Positions 1-5,716 of a stretch of DNA of 9,341 nt are shown here, piece by piece; the stretch's first letter is position 1, and every line of letters starts with the position of its first letter. Made by a program: the position numbers and the translations under genes. The notes beneath the pieces were generated by a model, which saw only the letters and a list, made by a program, of their open reading frames with translations, was not told the origin of the DNA and did not search any database. The stretch is from NCBI GenBank assembly GCA_020850025.1, contig JADZFI010000103.1:1-9341 (forward strand). Reading direction: 5' to 3'. This stretch comes from Saprospiraceae bacterium. Lineage in GTDB: Bacteria; Bacteroidota; Bacteroidia; Chitinophagales; Saprospiraceae.

Positions 1-97
1 CTATGCCGGCATATTTGTTGCGATCGGTAGGACATTGAGCCAGTACAGAATGCTCTACCCCCGAACAAAAAAGGAAAAAGTCTTGTATGTTTTTCAT
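1..97 (-). CDS. DUF4407 domain protein, N-terminal fragment (runs off left edge)
   Basis: An ATG at 95-97 on the minus strand opens a frame that stays open to the window edge, giving 32 codons. The translation starts MKNIQDFFLFCSG, continues with VEHSVLAQCPTDRNKYAGI and is then cut. The pattern FFLFCSG, then CPTDxNKYxGI, is the characteristic start of DUF4407 proteins, where it precedes the first transmembrane helix. DUF4407 proteins are predicted integral membrane proteins of unknown function, often with a coiled-coil middle; none of that part lies in the window. The gene is divergent from the hydrolase gene that starts at 253. A competing plus-strand frame over 2-103 looks less protein-like. 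The family call is from memory of the N-terminal motif and is fairly secure despite the short length. Confidence 0.8.
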   Translation of the reverse strand, partial: MKNIQDFFLFCSGVEHSVLAQCPTDRNKYAGI

Positions 98-252
98 AGC
101 TGAAAGTTTGTCCGTACAAATGAAAAGGAAACGATAAAATCATATTTCTATTTTCGATTAACAAGGTACTTGGCTATACAAAATACCATCAACGGTGACC
201 ATAATAGGGAGAGAGCAGGGATCAGGTGGGGAAATCCCTTTACCTTTGCCGC
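98..252. promoter_or_regulatory. Divergent intergenic region, presumed promoters
   Basis: This 155-nt AT-rich stretch separates the divergent DUF4407 and hydrolase genes, so it should hold promoters for both. I searched for the Bacteroidota pattern TTG-N19-TAnnTTTG. The best resemblance for the minus strand is TTCATTTG (117-124, one mismatch), about 20 nt before the DUF4407 ATG, but no matching -33 box is visible. For the plus strand the nearest is TATTTTCG near 150-157, also imperfect. Neither is convincing alone; the region is called from gene orientation. Confidence 0.35.
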
Positions 253-1185
253 ATGAAAGTGCACACCCTTGATCTTGAGTTTTTTGGGGTACCCCGTTCC
301 ATAGCCGTTTTTGTGGTAGAGAGTTCTGAAGGTCTTGCGTTGGTAGAATCGGGGCCGTCTTCTACCCTACCCCACCTTCAGCAGGTTTTTCAGGAATATG
401 GCTGGAAAATGGCTGATTTTCGGCATGTATTTCTCACCCATATTCACTTTGATCACGCCGGAGCTGCCTGGGCTTTCGCAGATCAGGGCGCGCGGATTTA
501 TGTGCACCCCAAGGGTTTGCCGCACATGGCTCAGCCGGAAAAACTGTACAATTCCGCCCGAATGATTTACGGGGAAAAAATGGACCTTCTCTGGGGTGAA
601 ATGCGGCCAATTGCAGAAGAGAAGCTCTACGCTCCACAACATGCGGAATGTATCGAAGCGCTTGGACTGTATTTCAGGGCATGGTACACACCGGGGCATG
701 CCATTCACCATATTGCCTGGGAAGTGTCGGACCCGACAACCCATGACGCGATTGTTTTTACCGGCGATGTTGGTGGCGTACGCATGGGTAATGGCCCTGT
801 AATGCCCCCCTGCCCTCCCCCGGATATTCAGGTAGAAGACTGGCAACAATCCATCCGGTTGCTGCGTGAACTGCCTGTTGACAGACTCATGCTTACCCAT
901 TATGGAGAAATTCAGGATAAACAAGTCCATCTCGACTCCCTGGAGCAACGCCTCCTGGCCTGGGCCAACTGGATGAAACCCCACGCAGAGGCCGATGCAT
1001 CCGCTGAATCGTTGGTGCCTGCATTTCAGGCATTTGTCCAACAAGAACTCCTGCAAGCCGGCGTCCCCGCCGAAGACCTGCCCAGATATGAAGCCGCCAA
1101 TCCGGCATATATGTCCGTAGCCGGCCTACTAAGATATTGGAAGAAAAAAGCCCTTCAAACCCCTCAAACCCTTCAAACCCCCTAA
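253..1185 (+). CDS. Metallo-beta-lactamase-fold metal-dependent hydrolase
   Basis: A 310-residue protein of the metallo-beta-lactamase superfamily (glyoxalase II / COG0491-like branch). All expected dinuclear metal ligands are visible, numbering from the ATG at 253: the THIHFDH motif at 62-68 (H63, H65, D67, H68), a TPGHA motif with H149, the bridging aspartate in FTGDVGG (D172) and a final histidine in LTHYG (H216). Such enzymes are normally cytoplasmic zinc or iron hydrolases acting on thioesters, lactones or phosphoesters; the substrate cannot be read from the sequence. A GTG at 226 would add nine residues (MGKSLYLCR) unlike the family; the ATG is preferred because MKVHTLDLEFFGVP is a natural first beta strand. 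The last residues (LQTPQTLQTP) come from a 9-nt tandem repeat. The heptose kinase gene begins 4 nt after the stop, so the two are probably co-transcribed. Fold confidence is high; no specific function is assigned. Confidence 0.9.
   Translation: MKVHTLDLEFFGVPRSIAVFVVESSEGLALVESGPSSTLPHLQQVFQEYGWKMADFRHVFLTHIHFDHAGAAWAFADQGARIYVHPKGLPHMAQPEKLYNSARMIYGEKMDLLWGEMRPIAEEKLYAPQHAECIEALGLYFRAWYTPGHAIHHIAWEVSDPTTHDAIVFTGDVGGVRMGNGPVMPPCPPPDIQVEDWQQSIRLLRELPVDRLMLTHYGEIQDKQVHLDSLEQRLLAWANWMKPHAEADASAESLVPAFQAFVQQELLQAGVPAEDLPRYEAANPAYMSVAGLLRYWKKKALQTPQTLQTP
1151..1182 (+). repeat. 9-nt tandem repeat at the 3' end of the hydrolase gene
   Basis: Three consecutive 9-nt units occupy 1151-1159, 1160-1168 and 1169-1177 (CCCTTCAAA, CCCCTCAAA, CCCTTCAAA), followed by a run of C up to the stop codon. 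The unit is a multiple of three, so copy-number change keeps the frame. In the hydrolase frame it encodes the tail LQTPQTLQTP. Confidence 0.85.
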
Positions 1186-1189
1186 CCAC

Positions 1190-2155
1190 ATGCTCGATGC
1201 ACTCAACGACCTGCCCGTCCTGATTGTGGGCGATGTGATGATAGACCGGTACCTGACCGGGAGCGTAAGCCGTATCTCTCCGGAAGCACCGGTACCCGTG
1301 GTGTTGCAAAAGTCGGTAGAAGACCGGCTGGGTGGCGCCGCTAATGTCGCGCTCAATGTGAAAGCGTTGGGAGGAATCCCCTATCTGTGTAGTCTGGTGG
1401 GCTATGACAACGACGGAAAAAAATTCCTGGAACTTCTGGAGGCAGAACACCTTTCACAAATAGGCATCAGAAGCTCAACAGAGCGTTGCACCACTGTAAA
1501 AACCCGGATTTTGGGCAACAAGCAGCAAATGCTGCGCATTGATCATGAAAACACGCACGATTTAACTCCGGCTGAGGAAGAAATACTTTTGCATCAGACC
1601 ATTACCATTATGGACAGCGAGCCGGTCAGGGTAATGATTCTGCAGGATTACAACAAGGGAATGCTGCCGGAAAGCACCATCCACAAGTTGATAGAGGAGG
1701 CACAAAAGAGAGACATATTTGTGGCGGTAGACCCCAAGAAAAACAACTTTTTTGCCTACCGAGGTGTCGATTTGTTTAAACCCAACCTGAAGGAGGTTCG
1801 GGAGAGTGCCCCTTTTCCCATATCCGCCACCACGGAATCCCTGCAAAAGGCAGCAGATTTTTTGAAAGAAAGGTTGAAAAACCGGTTTACCATGTTGACA
1901 CTTTCGGAAAAAGGCCTATTTTTGGATGCAGGAAAAGGAGGCAGCATTTACCCAACTATTCCCAGGAATATTGCAGATGTGAGCGGCGCTGGCGATACCG
2001 TGATCAGTATCGCTGCTATGGCTCTAGCAGCCGGGATGGAGGTAGATATCGTTGCCAGGCTTTCCAATCTGGCCGGCGGGCAGGTTTGCGAGTCTCCATG
2101 GGTCGTTCCGGTGAATCGGGAACGCCTGGAGCGGGAGTTGGCACAATCTGCCTGA
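1190..2155 (+). CDS. hldA: D-glycero-beta-D-manno-heptose-7-phosphate kinase (RfaE1/HldA-type, PfkB family)
   Basis: A 321-residue ribokinase/PfkB-family sugar kinase, predicted to phosphorylate D-glycero-beta-D-manno-heptose 7-phosphate at C1 with ATP, an early cytoplasmic step to the ADP-heptose used for LPS inner core. Visible motifs in order: GDVMIDRY (14-21), ISPEAPVPVV (29-38, characteristic of the HldE kinase domain), LGGAANVA (47-54), TTVKTRI (101-107), QDYNKG (152-157), DPKKNNF (181-187), KPNLKEV (197-203) and the PfkB signature DVSGAGDT (263-270) with catalytic base D269. Length matches the kinase half of HldE; the cytidylyltransferase half is absent, as is usual in Bacteroidota, where the two activities are separate genes. 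An in-frame stop at 1130-1132 with no other good start downstream of it supports the ATG at 1190. It sits 4 nt after the hydrolase gene and 43 nt before the T9SS-protein gene. Other PfkB substrates are possible but less likely given the ISPEAPVPVV motif. Confidence 0.88.
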   Translation: MLDALNDLPVLIVGDVMIDRYLTGSVSRISPEAPVPVVLQKSVEDRLGGAANVALNVKALGGIPYLCSLVGYDNDGKKFLELLEAEHLSQIGIRSSTERCTTVKTRILGNKQQMLRIDHENTHDLTPAEEEILLHQTITIMDSEPVRVMILQDYNKGMLPESTIHKLIEEAQKRDIFVAVDPKKNNFFAYRGVDLFKPNLKEVRESAPFPISATTESLQKAADFLKERLKNRFTMLTLSEKGLFLDAGKGGSIYPTIPRNIADVSGAGDTVISIAAMALAAGMEVDIVARLSNLAGGQVCESPWVVPVNRERLERELAQSA

Positions 2156-2198
2156 TGGTGGCCGGGTATGGCTGTATTCACCCTCACTGGTCCGAACT

Positions 2199-3236
2199 AT
2201 GAAACAAAAACTACTACTTCCTGTATTATTCCTTATTGCCCTTCAGGCCCAAGGGCAATTGCCGGAGAATGCTCCCGATACACTTTTATTGCACACTTTC
2301 GAAGGCCTGTTAGATCCGGCCGACACCATGCTGTCCCAACCATCGGGATCGGATTTGCATTGGGTGAATTATGACCAGGATAACAAAACCGGTTTGTGTG
2401 TCAACAATAACACAACCCCCAAGGGCTGGTATTGGGAGAGCGACCTGGGGTTCCCGGATCCTAACCAGGCCAACAATGATGCTTTTACCAGCTGCTCCTT
2501 TTTGCAAGGCTTCAATCCGCAAAACCGCAATTGGCTGATAACCGCCCCGGTAACCATTCCTGACGACACCTACTGGCTTTGCTGGCGGTCATTGACCTAT
2601 TATGGCCCTGATTTTATGGACGGATATAAGGTATTGGTTTCTACCGGAAACAATTTCCCAGCCAGCTTTACCGACACCCTCTTCAAAGCAGCGCAAACCG
2701 TAGATCGCTTGGTCGTTGGGTCGCTGGATTTGAACGACTATATTTTCTCTCCCGGTTACATACACGCCAACGGCTACACCGACGATGAGTATTTCTTCGT
2801 GGATTTTGAAAACGGAGAGCCGTTTTATCACGGGAAAATGGAGCCACATTGCGTTAGCTTGTCGGAGTACGCAGGACAGACCATTTACCTGGCGTTTTTA
2901 CACGATTCGTACGACGATTTTCAACTGCAGGTGGACGACATCCTGGTTTCCAACCAATTATCAGGCGTTGATAAAAAACTTACGGAGGCGGTGGAATTTC
3001 AGCTCATGCCCAATCCGGCGGAATCCTTCAGCTTTTTGCACTGGACCACCAGAGAAGCGCTGCCGGTTCATGGTAGTCTTTGGGATGCCACCGGCAGAAA
3101 AGTTTGGGAAAAATCCTTCAGTCCGCGCAGCGAAGGTCAGTACTATCTGGATACCAGCCTTTTAAGTCCGGGAGTCTATTTCTGCAGTTTGGAAACACCC
3201 AAGGGAAGGGGCATCCGGAAATTGATGGTTCGGTAA
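2199..3236 (+). CDS. Secreted choice-of-anchor-J-like protein with T9SS type A sorting domain
   Basis: A 345-residue exported protein. Residues 1-19 form a Sec signal peptide (MKQK, then a hydrophobic LLLPVLFLIALQA core, cleavage likely after AQG). Residues about 28-251 resemble the choice-of-anchor J / cleaved-adhesin beta-sandwich: NWLITAPVTI (111-120) then WLCWRSLTYYG (126-136), DGYKVLVST (141-149) and a last strand FQLQVDDILV (241-250), the usual order in this family. Residues about 266-345 are a T9SS type A C-terminal sorting domain: FQLMPNPAES, then LWDATGRKVWE, LLSPGVYFCSL and the basic end KLMVR. The expected route is Sec export, then T9SS across the outer membrane with removal of the tail and surface anchoring or release. 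The role is unknown; this fold usually acts in binding or adhesion. The gene is complete and may be the last of the plus-strand operon. Its stop lies 2 nt from the stop of the convergent mfd fragment. Confidence 0.85.
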   Translation: MKQKLLLPVLFLIALQAQGQLPENAPDTLLLHTFEGLLDPADTMLSQPSGSDLHWVNYDQDNKTGLCVNNNTTPKGWYWESDLGFPDPNQANNDAFTSCSFLQGFNPQNRNWLITAPVTIPDDTYWLCWRSLTYYGPDFMDGYKVLVSTGNNFPASFTDTLFKAAQTVDRLVVGSLDLNDYIFSPGYIHANGYTDDEYFFVDFENGEPFYHGKMEPHCVSLSEYAGQTIYLAFLHDSYDDFQLQVDDILVSNQLSGVDKKLTEAVEFQLMPNPAESFSFLHWTTREALPVHGSLWDATGRKVWEKSFSPRSEGQYYLDTSLLSPGVYFCSLETPKGRGIRKLMVR

Positions 3237-3238
3237 AA

Positions 3239-4216
3239 TCAGGGACAACCATCCAGATGAATCTGCGTGAATGCTGCAATATCTTCCGCAACATCGCCGG
3301 GGTACAGGAAAGCGCGATCGCGGAAAATTTCTCGCAATTCGGAGGTATCCAGCGCTGTAAGCTTTCCGGCAAATTGCTCTGCGCGTTCAAAGCAATACTG
3401 AAGCCGGTCGAGTAAAAACTGATAATCCTTGATCCAAAGCACCGTTTTAGGAGGCAAGATTCCGAAAAGCGACACTTTTTGGTCTTGTCGGAAGCGGGTA
3501 CTCAGGTTGGGCACAATGCTGAGGGAAGTCAGACTTTTTTGAGATAACTGGGTGGTGGGATCGAAGGTTCGGATGGTTTCTACCTCGTCGTCAAATAGCT
3601 CTATGCGGTATGGCAGTTCGTTGCCAAACGAAAAGAGGTCGATAATACCTCCCCTGATGGAGAACTGACCGGGTTCGTACACAAAATCGGCGCGTTCAAA
3701 CCCATATTCCACCAGCACCTGGATGACGAAATCAGCATCCAGCTTTTCTCCTTTTTTTACCTCTATCCGGCTTTGATTGAGCACTTCCGGTTTTACTACC
3801 TTTTCAAAAAGCGCTTCCGGATACGTTACCACTACTGTTCTACCTTCCAGGATTCCGGCGCCCGTGATTTTGCTGATAAGCTCCGAGCGCTGTAACATTT
3901 GGGTAGGATTCAGATCGTCAAAAAACGCCGGCCGTTTGAATGAATCCGGGAAAAAGTAAATGCTTTCCCCCGTCAGGAGGCCTTCCAGGTCGTTGAGACG
4001 GTAAGCAGCTTCTTCTTTTGAATTGGCGACCAGAAGATGGCAGTTGATTTGGGATAATTTAACGGCAGACGCTGCCAGCACGAATGATTCCTGCGCTCCG
4101 GTGAGTCCTTTCAGATACAATTTTTCTCCCGTCCCCTTCTCGACCAACGTCTGGGTTATTTGCTGAACCGAAGGATGGTTTTTAAAAGCCGCCAACAAAT
4201 GGGTAAGATTGCTCAT
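3239..4216 (-). pseudogene. mfd: Transcription-repair coupling factor Mfd, N-terminal fragment only
   Basis: A 325-residue product matching only the front of Mfd, which normally exceeds 1,100 residues. Recognisable segments are LKGLTGAQESFVLAA (35-49, the degenerate nucleotide-site region), FFPDSFKRP (88-96), VVTYPEALFEKVV (129-141), ERADFVYEPGQFSIRGG followed by IIDLFSF (174-197), and IELFDDEVETIRTFDP (205-220). These are the UvrB-like domains 1a-2-1b, which contact UvrA in full-length Mfd. Family-like sequence continues to the last residues (EDIAAFTQIHLDGCP), after which TGA at 3239-3241 ends the frame. The rest of domain 3, the RNA-polymerase-interacting domain, the RecG-like translocase and the C-terminal regulatory domain are missing; the next DNA is a complete, oppositely oriented gene. 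Reading past TGA gives 20 codons to TAG at 3176-3178 without Mfd motifs. The ATG overlaps the GNAT stop (ATGA). It could be a truncated relic, a functional short Mfd-N protein, or an assembly junction; coding quality is intact up to the break. Confidence 0.8.
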
Positions 4217-4746
4217 GGCAATAAAGGCATGGAAGAGGGTAAAAGCCGGTATTCGTTACTAATGCCTTCGTAAACCTGCCTTTGACCGAATAGTTCAAAA
4301 CCGTTTTTGGTCAATACTCTTTGGGAAGCTAAATTTTCCGGATCTGTGAATGCTACCAAATAGGGTGCTTGTGTTTGCTCAAAGGCAAATGCAGCCAGCA
4401 CCGGCACCAGTTCACTGGCCAGCCCCTGGCCCCAGTATGGTTTCAGAAAAGTGTAGCCGATTTCGAATTCCGGAATAAACGAGTCGAAGTTCACGTGACG
4501 GGCCACACAATAGCCCACAAAAGCGCCATCTGATTTCGAAACGGCCACAAAAACGCCCAGTTTGGGATAGTCCCTGGTATAGTTCTCCCAGGATTGCACC
4601 CGGTCGCGCACAGCCTGCTCGTCACTTATTGGCGTGCGGATATAGCGCATTACCCCGGGATCGCTCATTGCCCTGAAAAACCATTCGAAATCGGAAGGTT
4701 CAGGCCTGCGAACCAATAGTCTTGATGTTTCAAATACAATATTCAA
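4213..4746 (-). CDS. GNAT-family N-acetyltransferase (RimJ/RimL-like)
   Basis: A 177-residue protein with the layout of RimJ/RimL-type GNAT acetyltransferases (Acetyltransf_3), which move an acetyl group from acetyl-CoA to an amine, often a protein N-terminus or a small molecule. Visible features are the opening strand ETSRLLVRRPEPSDF (6-20), motif A with EIGYTFLKPYWGQGLASE (95-112) whose GQGLA segment forms the pyrophosphate-binding turn, and motif B with N138, S141 and VLTKNGF (144-150). The substrate is not predictable. The start is TTG at 4744-4746, overlapping the accD TGA as TTGA. An in-frame TAA at 4756-4758 leaves no ATG upstream, and the next Met (residue 27) would remove the first strand. 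The stop overlaps the mfd-fragment start as ATGA. The tight overlaps indicate one message with translational coupling from accD. Confidence 0.87.
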   Translation of the reverse strand: MNIVFETSRLLVRRPEPSDFEWFFRAMSDPGVMRYIRTPISDEQAVRDRVQSWENYTRDYPKLGVFVAVSKSDGAFVGYCVARHVNFDSFIPEFEIGYTFLKPYWGQGLASELVPVLAAFAFEQTQAPYLVAFTDPENLASQRVLTKNGFELFGQRQVYEGISNEYRLLPSSMPLLP

Positions 4747-5597
4747 TGGGTCTTTTTATCAAAAAACGCCAGCAAATCGCTCATGGTTTCTTTCAAATCC
4801 TTCCGGTTCACTACCAGGTCTACAAAACCGTTTTCCAACAGAAACTCAGCAGTCTGGAATCCTTCAGGCAAGTCGCGCTTTATGGTTTCCCGAATCACAC
4901 GCGGACCGGCAAAACCGATCAAGGCGCCCGGCTCTGCTAGATGAACATCCCCCAGCATGGCAAAAGATGCCGTTACACCGCCGGTGGTTGGATCTGTCAT
5001 CAGGGAGAAGTAGGGCAGTTTGGCCTTGGCCATGAGCGTAAGTTTGGCGCTGGTCTTGGCCATTTGCATCAGTGAAAACGCACTTTCCATCATACGAGCA
5101 CCGCCCGTTTTGGAAATGATGAGCAGCGGGCTTTTTTCCTGGAGACAATAGTCAATGGCCAGAGAAATCTTTTCCCCCACCACAGCGCCCATGGAACCGC
5201 CAATGAATTTGAAATCCATGGCAGCCACCACCAGTTTGTGGCCATTTACATTACCGGCTCCGATGGCCAGCGCATCATTCAGACCCGTTTTTTTTCGGGA
5301 CTCTTCCAATCGCTTGTCGTACGGTTTCAAGTCGGTGAAATTCAGATAATCCACCGAAATCAAATCGTCGTGAAGCGTAATGTAATCATGGTTATCAAAG
5401 AGTATGTCAAAATACTCCTCCGACCCAATAGGAGTGTGATAATCACACTTGGGACATTTATAGAAATTATCGTGGAGCTGCTTGGTGGTACTGGTTTCCT
5501 TGCATTTTTTGCATTGGAACCATATACCCTCCGGTACATCTTTTTTGGACTTGGTGGCGGTGGTAATGCCTTCTCGCAAACGTTTGTACCAACTCAT
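4743..5597 (-). CDS. accD: Acetyl-CoA carboxylase carboxyltransferase subunit beta
   Basis: A 284-residue AccD, the beta subunit of the carboxyltransferase that, with AccA, moves CO2 from carboxybiotin-BCCP to acetyl-CoA to give malonyl-CoA, the committed step of fatty-acid synthesis in the cytoplasm. The N-terminal four-cysteine zinc ribbon is intact (C29, C32, C48, C51, in FQCKKC and YKCPKC). The crotonase-like core shows GGSMGAVVGEK (133-143), SKTGGARMMES (162-172), DPTTGGVTASFAMLGD (202-217) and GFAGPRVIRETI (228-239). The frame is open to 5657, adding 20 residues, but MSWYKRLREGI at 5597 is the family's normal beginning and a -7-like box lies inside the longer version at 5639-5646, so 5597 is chosen. 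The gene heads a unit with the GNAT gene and the mfd fragment. A 17-nt palindrome lies over the codons just after C51. The length is typical and nothing is missing. Confidence 0.95.
   Translation of the reverse strand: MSWYKRLREGITTATKSKKDVPEGIWFQCKKCKETSTTKQLHDNFYKCPKCDYHTPIGSEEYFDILFDNHDYITLHDDLISVDYLNFTDLKPYDKRLEESRKKTGLNDALAIGAGNVNGHKLVVAAMDFKFIGGSMGAVVGEKISLAIDYCLQEKSPLLIISKTGGARMMESAFSLMQMAKTSAKLTLMAKAKLPYFSLMTDPTTGGVTASFAMLGDVHLAEPGALIGFAGPRVIRETIKRDLPEGFQTAEFLLENGFVDLVVNRKDLKETMSDLLAFFDKKTH
5433..5449. repeat. 17-nt perfect palindrome inside accD
   Basis: AGTGTGATAATCACACT reads as two 8-nt arms around one central base, with perfect complementarity. It overlies the accD codons for the end of the zinc ribbon (CDYHT). 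The half-sites TGTGA/TCACA resemble those of CRP-family operators but are separated by 3 nt instead of 6, so no regulator is assigned. Confidence 0.6.
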
Positions 5598-5638
5598 GTG
5601 ACGGTAGTTTGTTAGATCAGAAGCGGTTATGGGGCGCG

Positions 5639-5646
5639 CAAAGATA
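5639..5646 (-). promoter_or_regulatory. Putative accD -7 promoter box (Bacteroidota type)
   Basis: The minus strand reads TATCTTTG, an exact match to the Bacteroidota primary-sigma -7 consensus TAnnTTTG. It would place transcription start near 5632 and a leader of about 35 nt before the accD ATG at 5597. No clear TTG -33 element lies 19-21 nt upstream. The position between DUF1501 and accD fits a separate promoter for the accD unit. Confidence 0.45.
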
Positions 5647-5716
5647 GGCAACTGCAAACAGCGTAGCCTAATTTCTGTTGCAGGGATTTTTTAGTCCGCA
5701 AAATTCCAGGCTGCAC

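Noticed and set aside
2..103. Plus-strand frame open from the left edge to TGA at 101-103
   Set aside because: It overlaps the minus-strand DUF4407 start, whose translation carries a recognisable family signature; the plus-strand reading resembles nothing and is probably a shadow.
893..1450. Minus-strand 185-residue open frame across the hydrolase/kinase junction, and the 229-residue one at 367-1056
   Set aside because: Both lie antisense to genes with complete motif sets and have no recognisable domain; they are shadows.
3176..3241. Stop-codon readthrough or frameshift continuing Mfd past TGA at 3239
   Set aside because: The in-frame continuation gives 20 codons (beginning FYRTINF) and then TAG at 3176-3178, with no Mfd motif. 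The same DNA encodes a normal T9SS tail on the other strand, and no other minus frame shows Mfd-like sequence.
5433..5449. CRP/FNR-type operator
   Set aside because: The TGTGA and TCACA halves are 3 nt apart instead of 6, and the site lies about 150 nt inside accD.
5650..5716. Rho-independent terminator between DUF1501 and accD
   Set aside because: Only a 5-bp TGCAG/CTGCA pair with a long loop and a short GGA/TCC pair around an A/T run are visible; no stable stem followed by a T-run on the minus strand.
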